DNA from: a virus
DNA: 40,659 bases
Virus record (IMG/VR): IMGVR_UViG_3300030390_000753
Location: 1-40,659 of that record
Direction: 5' to 3' (one strand)
A program made the translations under genes and the position numbers. The notes under the pieces were generated by a model, which saw only the letters and a program-made list of their open reading frames with translations, did no database searches and had not been told where the DNA came from. Shown here piece by piece: positions 13,177 to 19,848 of the stretch. Positions within the stretch are counted from its first letter, which is position 1; every line of letters starts with the position of its first letter.

Positions 13177-13433
13177 AAGTTAAAAATTTATTAGCAGAAG
13201 AGGTGGCCGAAATGCTTGATACATCTAAGGGCGATGAAATGTCTGCTCTATCTCAAGACGGTTGGATCGAGTTTGAGTTAATGATTGCTATTGATAGATA
13301 TTTATCGACTCAAGATTTTACTAATGGCTATGCTTTTGCAAAAGATATTGAATCAAAAGCCTTACAAGTTTGGCGGGAAGTGCAAATAGATATAGCCAAG
13401 AAAAACGCTACTGAAGATGAGTTGCCATTCTAA
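13173..13433 (+). CDS. Small protein ending in an SSB-like C-terminal tip
   Basis: The 86-residue protein is helical and acidic (LLAEEVAEMLDTSKGDEMS, FELMIAIDRYLSTQDF). It ends ...ATEDELPF, close to the acidic C-terminal tip of bacterial SSB (DDDIPF), which docks onto RecO, RecG, PriA and exonuclease I. This could let it recruit host recombination proteins to the ERF-coated DNA encoded next door. The body has no recognised fold. The next gene starts on its stop codon (TAATG). Confidence 0.65.
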   Translation: MKVKNLLAEEVAEMLDTSKGDEMSALSQDGWIEFELMIAIDRYLSTQDFTNGYAFAKDIESKALQVWREVQIDIAKKNATEDELPF

Positions 13434-13579
13434 TGAATAAGATAATTATTCCTGACGCTGCAATAAAAGAGTTTAATGACAAGTACGGCAAATACTTACC
13501 TAAGCCTAGCGTACCAGTTATTGATGAAGATGAAATGTATTTAAAGTATATGATAGGAGAGAGTAATGAACAAAAGTGA
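13433..13579 (+). CDS. Small protein, 48 residues
   Basis: The ATG at 13433 overlaps the previous stop (TAATG), and the stop at 13577 lies 14 bases inside the ERF gene. The product (MNKIIIPDAAIKEFNDKYGK start) has a helix and an acidic segment VIDEDEMYLKYM. The GATAGGAGAGAGT before the ERF start lies in its 3' end, so its translation is probably coupled to ERF. Function unknown. Confidence 0.55.
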   Translation: MNKIIIPDAAIKEFNDKYGKYLPKPSVPVIDEDEMYLKYMIGESNEQK

Positions 13580-14201
13580 AAGTATAGATAAGTTAGCAGC
13601 AGCACTATGTAAAGCACAGGCAGAAATGGGTGGGGCAGTCAAAGACGCAAAGAATCCGTTCTTTAAGTCATCCTACGCTGATCTTACTAGCGTTATAAAA
13701 GCGATTAAAGAACCGTTCGCTAATAATGGATTGTCTTACTCGCAGTTGCCAGTTACATCAGAGGGTGGTGGCGGAGTAGGTGTTACTACAATCTTAATGC
13801 ACTCATCTGGCCAATGGTTAGAGTCAGAGTTCTACTTGCCGCTTGCTAAAAAAGATCCACAGGGCGGTGGTAGTGCGATAACTTACGCTAGACGTTATGC
13901 GTTACAAGCCATTGCAGGAATTCCTACAGCGGATGATGATGCTGAGGCTGCGATGATGCGGGGAAAGCCCGCTGAGAAGTCTATAGAGGAGCTGTGCGCT
14001 GAAGCAGTAGAAGCTCACATTGATTCTCTACAGTATATCCGCAAAGTTCTCTGTGACCCTACGGATGACAACCTTGCATTAGCTAAAGAAGCTTTTGGCG
14101 AGATACCAGAAGATGATCAAAGGGCTATGTGGGTAGCTCCTAGTAAATGTGATACTTACTTCCTAACAACCGAAGAACGAAAACTATTAAAAGGATTATA
14201 A
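13566..14201 (+). CDS. erf: ERF-family single-strand annealing protein
   Basis: The 211-residue protein carries the ERF superfamily signature: KAQAEMGGAVKDAKNPFFKS and YADLTSVIKAIKEPF near the N terminus, then GGGSAITYARRYALQAIAGI followed by DDDAE at residues 105-130. P22 Erf-type proteins anneal complementary single strands and recombine or circularise phage DNA. The C-terminal 75 residues are acidic and helical and may bind partners. Both adjacent small proteins and the SSB-tip protein at 15014 fit a recombination module. Confidence 0.85.
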   Translation: MNKSESIDKLAAALCKAQAEMGGAVKDAKNPFFKSSYADLTSVIKAIKEPFANNGLSYSQLPVTSEGGGGVGVTTILMHSSGQWLESEFYLPLAKKDPQGGGSAITYARRYALQAIAGIPTADDDAEAAMMRGKPAEKSIEELCAEAVEAHIDSLQYIRKVLCDPTDDNLALAKEAFGEIPEDDQRAMWVAPSKCDTYFLTTEERKLLKGL

Positions 14202-14202
14202 A

Positions 14203-14385
14203 ATGAAAGAAGAAACATCACTCTATATAACAATAGCAATGGTTATAGTTTCAATTGGAGCTTGGGCCACGCACATCATTCATTGCCTAATGCACGCTAA
14301 GTATTTATTGTTAATTGCTGGCGCGTTTATGTTCCCAGTTGGAATCATTCACGGTGCGGGCCTTTGGTTTGGAGTCACTTGGTAA
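14203..14385 (+). CDS. Small two-span membrane protein, 60 residues
   Basis: It begins one base after the ERF stop with AAAAGGATTATAAA upstream. Two membrane helices are evident (YITIAMVIVSIGAWATHIIH and YLLLIAGAFMFPVGIIHGAG) joined by a short His-rich loop; a Lys/Glu N terminus suggests N-in. It could be an accessory membrane effector; no family assigned. Confidence 0.6.
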   Translation: MKEETSLYITIAMVIVSIGAWATHIIHCLMHAKYLLLIAGAFMFPVGIIHGAGLWFGVTW

Positions 14386-14471
14386 TGGAACCTGAAGAAT
14401 ATTTTGAAGTAGCAGCAATTATTGTTTTTTGTTTTATATTTATTCAATTTATGCAGTTTATGAACACTTAG
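14385..14471 (+). CDS. 28-residue membrane peptide
   Basis: ATG 14385 overlaps the preceding stop (TAATG). After an acidic start (MEPEEYFEV) the peptide is a single Phe/Ile-rich helix (AAIIVFCFIFIQF), ending MNT. The coupling to the two-span protein suggests a two-part membrane function. It is small and the evidence is position only. Confidence 0.45.
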   Translation: MEPEEYFEVAAIIVFCFIFIQFMQFMNT

Positions 14472-14480
14472 GAGAAGAAA

Positions 14481-14882
14481 ATGATTACTTTAAATTATGA
14501 AGCGCCTTACGATATGTACGATGTTAGCGCCACAAGAAATATTGAGGTGCAAATTGACTGCGACGCAGATTTACATAGCATTGTTGAGTCTTTTGAATCG
14601 TTTATTAGATCTATTGGCTTTGTCTTTCCAGGAGCTATTCAGATTAATGAGCAAGCACACATGAGCGATGAAGAAATTATAGAAGAAAACAATGCTTACG
14701 AGAAAACTTTAAAAGATTACGAATCCTGGATTGGTAAAAGCCCTAAGTTTAACGAAGAAGATCATCCCGAAGAATGGGCGCAGATGGTAAAAGATAAAAG
14801 AGAGATTGCTAAAGGTCAACTAGACCATATGGAATACCTTAAAGAGCTACAAAAAATTGTTGAAGCTGTGTCAGAGTTGTAA
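14481..14882 (+). CDS. Acidic coiled-coil hypothetical protein, 133 residues
   Basis: The ATG follows TAGGAGAAGAAA. The first half is strand-rich (LNYEAPYDMYDVSATRN, IEVQIDCDADLHSIVESF), the second half is a long acidic helix (DEEIIEENNAYEKTLKDYES ... MEYLKELQKIVEAVSEL) likely to form a coiled coil. Similar two-part proteins occur beside ERF in other phages but I cannot name a role. Confidence 0.7.
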   Translation: MITLNYEAPYDMYDVSATRNIEVQIDCDADLHSIVESFESFIRSIGFVFPGAIQINEQAHMSDEEIIEENNAYEKTLKDYESWIGKSPKFNEEDHPEEWAQMVKDKREIAKGQLDHMEYLKELQKIVEAVSEL

Positions 14883-14922
14883 GAATGGTTCAAGGTAGCT
14901 AACGCCTCCTCCTTCACCAGCT

Positions 14923-14965
14923 AGTTGGCCGGTGCAAGATTAGTAGCCAACTGTTTTATAGTTTT
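14923..14965 (+). terminator. Possible attenuator before the SSB-tip gene
   Basis: AGTTGGC (14923-14929) pairs with GCCAACT (14946-14952) around a 16-base loop, followed by GTTTTATAGTTTT. The loop is long and the T tract broken, so it is a weak terminator or an RNA-processing hairpin rather than a strong stop. Confidence 0.4.
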
Positions 14966-15013
14966 AAAAAGGAATAACAAATTAATTTAAACCAACCAAA
15001 AGTGAGAAATGTT

Positions 15014-15268
15014 ATGAGTGAATATGATAATACTAACCGAGGCGCGATCTGGAAGAATGACGACCGCAAATCAGACAAGCACCCACAGTACAAAGGCAGC
15101 ATCAATGTAGCTGGAGTTGAATACTGGTTAAGTGCATGGGTAGGAAACAAAGATAATCCCAAGGCACCAGCGTTAAGTTTTAGCGTTCAAGCTAAAGAAG
15201 AGCAAGCAAAGCCAGCTAAAGCTGCACAGACTGCTGCTATCGACTTTGATGATGATATGCCGTTCTAG
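15014..15268 (+). CDS. SSB-like small protein with DFDDDMPF tail
   Basis: I chose ATG 15014 over GTG 15002, because no ribosome site serves the GTG. The 84-residue protein has a small strand-rich body (HPQYKGSINVAGVEYWLSAW, then APALSFSVQAKEE), a Lys/Ala/Gln linker and ends AIDFDDDMPF. The end is almost the exact E. coli SSB tip (DFDDDIPF). The family is common in phages and bacteria beside recombination genes and may bind ssDNA, or borrow SSB partners such as PriA or exonuclease I. It is flanked by a hairpin upstream and a structured RNA downstream. Confidence 0.75.
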   Translation: MSEYDNTNRGAIWKNDDRKSDKHPQYKGSINVAGVEYWLSAWVGNKDNPKAPALSFSVQAKEEQAKPAKAAQTAAIDFDDDMPF

Positions 15269-15347
15269 TTCTTCTGCGGAGCTGGATGCAACCCAGCGGG
15301 GTTCTGGTGCCGACCTCTGATAATAAGGCACCGCTCAGTGAAAGAAG
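15269..15347 (+). ncRNA. Candidate three-way-junction RNA element
   Basis: This starts right after the stop codon. P1 is TTCTT (15269-15273) with AAGAA (15342-15346); P2 is GCTGG (15281-15285) with CCAGC (15293-15297), loop ATGCAAC; P3 is GGTGCC (15306-15311) with GGCACC (15327-15332). The next gene begins at 15399. Stacked perfect helices in a gap between genes suggest a leader or regulatory RNA. I do not recognise the class. Confidence 0.5.
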
Positions 15348-15398
15348 TAAACGGTATATATAAGGATTTATCCATATGAGTAAAGAGAAGTAATACTA

Positions 15399-15764
15399 AT
15401 GATTAGTTATAGCACAAATTGGATGGGGCCAATATCAACCAAGTGGTATGAAGATAACAACATCCCATATGTTCTTAAGAAGACAAGTGGTAATGTATTA
15501 TGGGGAACACCTCCTACTGAATATAAAGAGTACACTGAATCTTACTCTGCTGGTCGTATAGACATATATGGGCTTGACGAGAATGATAATTGGTACGGCA
15601 AGTCTGAGTACAGTGTTGGTGTTATGAAGTCTGAATCATGGAATCTTTTAAGTGAGTTTCTGGACACATACAAAACTGAAGACTTGGTTAGTCCTGATGT
15701 TTTGTTTGGTGAGTTTGAAAAAGAAACTGGACATAAAATTGAATGGTGGAAAGACAATGGATGA
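15399..15764 (+). CDS. Hypothetical protein, 121 residues
   Basis: The product is rich in Tyr, Trp and Glu (YSTNWMGPISTKWYEDN, YKEYTESYSAGRIDIYGLD, FGEFEKETGHKIEWWKDNG), with alternating strands. The leader contains the structured element at 15269-15347 and a tiny five-codon frame (15376-15393). Its 3' end overlaps the next start. It resembles uncharacterised phage proteins from ERF-containing operons. Confidence 0.7.
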   Translation: MISYSTNWMGPISTKWYEDNNIPYVLKKTSGNVLWGTPPTEYKEYTESYSAGRIDIYGLDENDNWYGKSEYSVGVMKSESWNLLSEFLDTYKTEDLVSPDVLFGEFEKETGHKIEWWKDNG

Positions 15765-15936
15765 TTTATATTTTAATGTTAGAAAGCTTAGCAAGTATGT
15801 AGATTTTGAATTTTCGCATGATAACTACAGGTGTAGTGGCTTTCTTAATCGTGACGAAGTGATAGCACTGGCTGAGAATTTAGAAAACACAGCACACGAA
15901 TTATTAGAATGTATTGACCAAACGGATGATGATTAA
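15757..15936 (+). CDS. Hypothetical protein, 59 residues
   Basis: ATG 15757 is preferred to the frame's earlier start at 15652, which would lie within the previous gene; GGTGGAAAG is six bases upstream. The product (MDDLYFNVRKLSKYVDF) is strand-rich then helical, with an acidic end (LLECIDQTDDD). Coupled to the DUF3310 gene by a one-base overlap. Unassigned. Confidence 0.65.
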   Translation: MDDLYFNVRKLSKYVDFEFSHDNYRCSGFLNRDEVIALAENLENTAHELLECIDQTDDD

Positions 15937-16199
15937 TGAAAGATAAAATAATTAGAGGCACAATTCCTACATATTGCGAAGAAGCTGATATGGTCAATCA
16001 CCCAAGTCATTATACTTTTGGCAGTATCGAAACGATAGACTATATAGTCGATGTTTGCCACGGTAATGTTTTAAAGTATTTAGGCAGCAGGTTGCATCGC
16101 AAAGGGATGCCAGCACAAGACGCTAAGAAAGCGCGATGGTATCTTAACAAGATGATCGAGCTAATGGAGGCAGACGATGCCAGCGAAGAAGAAAGCTAA
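15936..16199 (+). CDS. DUF3310 protein (T7 gp1.7-related nucleotide kinase family)
   Basis: The 87-residue product shows the DUF3310 pattern: VNHPSHYTFGSIETIDYI, then NVLKYLGSRLHRKG and DAKKARWYLNKMIELME. In T7 the related gp1.7 phosphorylates dTMP/dGMP; most DUF3310 proteins are uncharacterised and this one is shorter than gp1.7, so nucleotide-kinase activity is uncertain. It overlaps NinG by 23 bases. Confidence 0.75.
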   Translation: MKDKIIRGTIPTYCEEADMVNHPSHYTFGSIETIDYIVDVCHGNVLKYLGSRLHRKGMPAQDAKKARWYLNKMIELMEADDASEEES

Positions 16200-16614
16200 G
16201 ACTGGTGCGCAACTGCGCAAAGAAGCCCTTAAAGCCATACAGAAGCTTGTTAGGCTAAAGGCTGCCGATGATAACGGTTACTGCTCTTGTGTAACGTGTG
16301 GGGTTACAAAGAGGTGGAACGAGGGGATGCAAGGCGGTCACTTCATTCCTAAGGGTTCTAGCAGCTATTGGGCGCTTGAGGAAGATAACATCCATCCTCA
16401 GTGTGTAGGCTGTAACCAGTTTGGAATGCTACATGGCGATGCTGCTCAGAGGTACACCATATACATGCAGGATATGTACGGTAAGGATTATGTTGACCAG
16501 ATGCTTGCTACTGCAAAAGATGAAAAGAAATACTCGCCTACTGACTATCGAGAGATGCTAGAAGAATTTAACGCTGAAACCACTAGACAATTATATAGAA
16601 TAGGAATGATATGA
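16177..16614 (+). CDS. ninG: NinG/Rap-like recombination nuclease
   Basis: The 145-residue protein has a basic N-terminal helix, then a zinc finger/HNH-like core: CSCVTCGVTKRWNEGMQGGH, FIPKGSSSYWALEEDNIHPQ and CVGCNQFGMLHGD, with the CxxC pairs and GGHF placed as in lambda NinG (Rap). Rap cleaves Holliday junctions and D-loops in lambda recombination. Its position beside DUF3310, downstream of ERF and SSB-tip proteins, supports this. Confidence 0.85.
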   Translation: MPAKKKAKTGAQLRKEALKAIQKLVRLKAADDNGYCSCVTCGVTKRWNEGMQGGHFIPKGSSSYWALEEDNIHPQCVGCNQFGMLHGDAAQRYTIYMQDMYGKDYVDQMLATAKDEKKYSPTDYREMLEEFNAETTRQLYRIGMI

Positions 16615-16811
16615 ACACAATGCTAACGTACACTATAGAAGGCGATCAAGAGAACACTCAGTTACAGGTTGAGGTTCTTAGTGAGGATAAGATTGTTAAT
16701 GTTCACATTCATGGCTGGGATAAGTCTCTTACATTTACTCTTGATAGAGCTGATGTAATTAAAGATCTTGGAAGCTTATTCATCGAAGCTTCAACTGTTG
16801 CGGAGGAATAG
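16611..16811 (+). CDS. Hypothetical protein, 66 residues
   Basis: It overlaps the ninG stop (ATGA). Strand-rich and acidic (LTYTIEGDQENTQLQVEVLS, VNVHIHGWDKSLTFTLDR), it ends EASTVAEE. It carries GCGGAGGAATAGAC, the ribosome site for the final small gene, at its 3' end. No family recognised. Confidence 0.65.
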   Translation: MNTMLTYTIEGDQENTQLQVEVLSEDKIVNVHIHGWDKSLTFTLDRADVIKDLGSLFIEASTVAEE

Positions 16812-16813
16812 AC

Positions 16814-16978
16814 ATGGGAAAGGGTAGCAAACCAAGACCAATTGAGATTGGCAAGAAAGAATTTGATAAGAAGTTTGACCAGATAGACTGGAGCAACACT
16901 AAGGAAGTTTCATTAGAAAAGAAAAAAGCCTCCAAGAAGAATGAAAATAAAATTCTTCCCAGAGGCCGTAAGGGTTAA
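16814..16978 (+). CDS. Basic small protein, 54 residues
   Basis: ATG 16814 follows GGAGGAATAGAC. The product is Lys-rich (MGKGSKPRPIEIGKKEFDKK, a central DQIDWSNTK and a basic end LPRGRKG) and matches a type of small conserved phage protein with an MGKGS start. Its TAA (16976-16978) interlocks with the TAA of the large ejection protein gene on the other strand at TTAA. Possibly nucleic-acid binding from charge alone. Confidence 0.65.
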   Translation: MGKGSKPRPIEIGKKEFDKKFDQIDWSNTKEVSLEKKKASKKNENKILPRGRKG

Positions 16979-19839
16979 GGAGTAAATCTAAGTACAGGCT
17001 CCTCTTCCTCAGAGTACAGTGCTGGATTGGTAAATGAATCCAAGAACCCTGTAGCAGCTCTAACCATTTCAACTTCATCACGAGCATTAGCAACCGCCGC
17101 CGCAGCTTTAGCATACTTTTCTGGATTAACCATAAGTTCTTCTATGATCTGATATGCTTGCTGCTTAGGTCGTTCAGAAAACAGCTTCTTCATTATGCTA
17201 GAAGCTTTGCCAGCAATACTTAATGCACCAGCACCAGAACCCTTACTTACAATCGGTGCAGCTCTTATGCCGATATACTGAAGCATCGAATCAAAAGCCA
17301 CTCGCTCAACAACACTATCCGCTGCTGCTGGAGCAGATGAAGCTCTTTGGATATTTTTTATCTGAGCAAACACATCGTCAATAACTTTCAACTGCTCTGG
17401 GCTATCGCCAAACAAGTCATTAAGAACAGGCTTCATATCATCGTAAGCGGAAGTGCCTTTCAGCTTTTCTACTGGACCTTCAAGAATCTCACTTACTCCG
17501 ACCTTTTGACCACTAGCCTTTTGTACTAGAGTCTTGACAAAAGTTCTTCGTAATCCTTCTAAAGCATCGCCAGTTGGATCTTTTGCAGCTTGACGAATAA
17601 GTAAGTTCATAGCTTTTCTTGGCTGCTTATTTCTAAGCACAGACTGAACAGCCTTTACTGGATCTGCAAACTCGCTAAAAGTATTAAAGGCGGCTTTAGC
17701 TCTCTCGCTAGCGAATTGAGATTGCTTCGCAATTAAAGCGTCAGTTGCCTTTTGTGTGAATGCAGCGTCTTCTAACTCAACTCTTAACTGCTTGTTCTGC
17801 GGTTGAGCAAGATAAGATTGATGCTTCTTTAAGAAAGCCTCAGCACTTCTTGGGACAACAACACCATTTTTTATTGCTGCGTTTGCAAAGGCCGCTCTAA
17901 CATAGTCGTCAGCAGCTCCAATCAGTCCTTGATTGTAACCAGCAGCTTCAAGCATTTGATTAACCCTTTCTGCCCCGCCTTCTCCAACGCCAAGCATTCT
18001 TTTGCCTATAGTTTGAGTGTCGGTAAAATCAATGTCGCCACGCTTAAATATATCGTGAACCTTTTTTGTTTCATCAGCAGCTCTTCTGTAGGCAACAGAT
18101 GCTTTGGAGTTTTCCAGGACACCTAGAATTTGCTCTTGAGCGTCATCAGCTAGCTTTTGCAAAGCAGAGTTTGATTCGTTCTTAGCTTTTAAGTTTCTAG
18201 TAACCTGGAGCATGTTAGATCTAAACTTAATGATTTCTCTAGCGGGAACTCTTCCTTTCTGAGCTGTAGCAAGCAAAGCTTTAAAGTAAGGATCTAAAGT
18301 CTTGCCAGCAGCAATAATTTCCTGATCTGTATCTAAGGCAGCTCTGTTTAGAAATGATTTAGCAGCCTTCTCAACCTTTGCTCTGTTTACAAACGAATCT
18401 GGAACAGCGTCCCATAACTTGTTAAGCCCAGTTGTGGCGGCTTCAGCAGCTTGATCTGCCTGTTTAGTAGCAATTTGAGCAGCCTCATCTGGAGACAGCT
18501 CTAGGGCCGTACCAGCTCTTTCCATTGCAGACTTAGCTTCTAGTCTAGCGTTATCGGCCTGACCTTGGATAGCTTTTGCTAACCCTTGCTCGCGCCCTTT
18601 GATAAAGTCGCTAAAGAAAGCATCTGCTGTTTCATCTGTTACGCCGTCAAGCTCAGATAATAAACGTCTTGAATTCTTTTCATCAAGCTCAACAACTTGT
18701 GTCGAAAATCTTGCTTGAGTTCCAGATGGGCTTCCCTTGCTTCGCATTAACTTAACAAAAGACATCAAGCCTGGATCTTCAGATAGAACTCCAAGGTCGC
18801 CAGTCTTACCCTCTGCAATATTCTTCTTTGTAGTTAGTATTGACTTCTTAAAATCTGTTGCGTGAGTAGCCATCTGATCTATAGCACTTTCTGTAACGGC
18901 TTTTTTGCCAACCAAATCCTTACTTGTCTTAGCTAGACCATAAAGACCTGCACCACTTCTTGCTCCAATTAAAGCAGCGATAGGCAAACCTATAGCGCCA
19001 GCAGCCTCCGCCAAAGGAGAGCCTTCAGAAAGATTGCTCATCCCAGCAGCCCCAACGCCAGATAATACACCAACTCCACCAGCCATTAAGTTGCCAGCTC
19101 TACCAGTTTGCTGTTGAGCTATAGATCCGCCTACCGATTGAGAGCCTACAGGTAATGGCTGACGCACTAAGTTTGTCGGCGCTAAAGCTTGCTGTCCACC
19201 TTTTACGAATGGAGTGCTTCTAATTGCTGGAGCTGCTACTTGAGCGTATTTGCTAATTAAAGCTTGCGGGCCTATAGCGCCAGCAGCGAACTCAAGGCCA
19301 ACTCCTAGTGGTCGTAAGCTTTCTTTTAATTCATCACTTCCAGGTTGTCTGCTAGGATCAAAAATCCTACCTGTATCTAAACCTAAAAAGTTTTGAGAGA
19401 ATGGCTGTACATAACGAAAATCACTTGGATCTGCTCCCGTAGCCATGTTAAGCAAGCCTCCAGGTAAATCGAGAAGATTGCCAATAAGACCTTTATTTAT
19501 ATAAGAGCCAATGATTCCAGCGGTATCTGAAACCTCGCCAAGAGTAAACCCATCCAAGTCATCAGATAGTTTTGTTGTAAAATCATCTTCTATGTTTTGA
19601 ATCTGAGATGCTTGAAATGCCGCAAGAGCTTCTGGATCACTAGCTTCAAGTGGAGCCTCAGCTTGTTTCTGTTCTTGCTGGCTAGCTATAAACGCTTCTA
19701 GACTGGCAGGATCACTTTGATCTAAAGCGGGAGCGCCTGTACCCATTGGCACGCCAAGATTTCTAACATCTTCTTCTTCCTGTTGTGACACACTATTTAT
19801 TCCAAGTGAGTTCATAACTTGTTGCTCTGGAGTTGCCAT
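16975..19839 (-). CDS. Large internal virion / DNA ejection protein, 954 residues
   Basis: This is the last gene of the late operon. It begins with Gln/Glu-rich low-complexity sequence containing a duplicated motif (SDPASLEAFIAS and SDPEALAAFQAS), then Gly/Ala-rich segments (residues 240-300, likely membrane-active) and long helical regions. It sits after two other ejection-type genes, like T7 gp14-15-16 or P22 gp7-20-16, whose products form a conduit for DNA into the cell. No transglycosylase motif was seen. The family assignment rests on size, composition and position. Confidence 0.65.
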   Translation of the reverse strand: MATPEQQVMNSLGINSVSQQEEEDVRNLGVPMGTGAPALDQSDPASLEAFIASQQEQKQAEAPLEASDPEALAAFQASQIQNIEDDFTTKLSDDLDGFTLGEVSDTAGIIGSYINKGLIGNLLDLPGGLLNMATGADPSDFRYVQPFSQNFLGLDTGRIFDPSRQPGSDELKESLRPLGVGLEFAAGAIGPQALISKYAQVAAPAIRSTPFVKGGQQALAPTNLVRQPLPVGSQSVGGSIAQQQTGRAGNLMAGGVGVLSGVGAAGMSNLSEGSPLAEAAGAIGLPIAALIGARSGAGLYGLAKTSKDLVGKKAVTESAIDQMATHATDFKKSILTTKKNIAEGKTGDLGVLSEDPGLMSFVKLMRSKGSPSGTQARFSTQVVELDEKNSRRLLSELDGVTDETADAFFSDFIKGREQGLAKAIQGQADNARLEAKSAMERAGTALELSPDEAAQIATKQADQAAEAATTGLNKLWDAVPDSFVNRAKVEKAAKSFLNRAALDTDQEIIAAGKTLDPYFKALLATAQKGRVPAREIIKFRSNMLQVTRNLKAKNESNSALQKLADDAQEQILGVLENSKASVAYRRAADETKKVHDIFKRGDIDFTDTQTIGKRMLGVGEGGAERVNQMLEAAGYNQGLIGAADDYVRAAFANAAIKNGVVVPRSAEAFLKKHQSYLAQPQNKQLRVELEDAAFTQKATDALIAKQSQFASERAKAAFNTFSEFADPVKAVQSVLRNKQPRKAMNLLIRQAAKDPTGDALEGLRRTFVKTLVQKASGQKVGVSEILEGPVEKLKGTSAYDDMKPVLNDLFGDSPEQLKVIDDVFAQIKNIQRASSAPAAADSVVERVAFDSMLQYIGIRAAPIVSKGSGAGALSIAGKASSIMKKLFSERPKQQAYQIIEELMVNPEKYAKAAAAVANARDEVEMVRAATGFLDSFTNPALYSEEEEPVLRFTP

Positions 19840-19848
19840 TATTGATTC

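Noticed and set aside
15002-15013. GTG start at 15002 for the SSB-tip protein
   Set aside because: No ribosome site at a suitable distance, and the conserved-looking sequence begins at MSEYDN (15014).
15376-15393. Five-codon frame MSKEK before the 15399 gene
   Set aside because: Too short to call a gene; it may be a leader peptide, so it is only noted with the RNA element.
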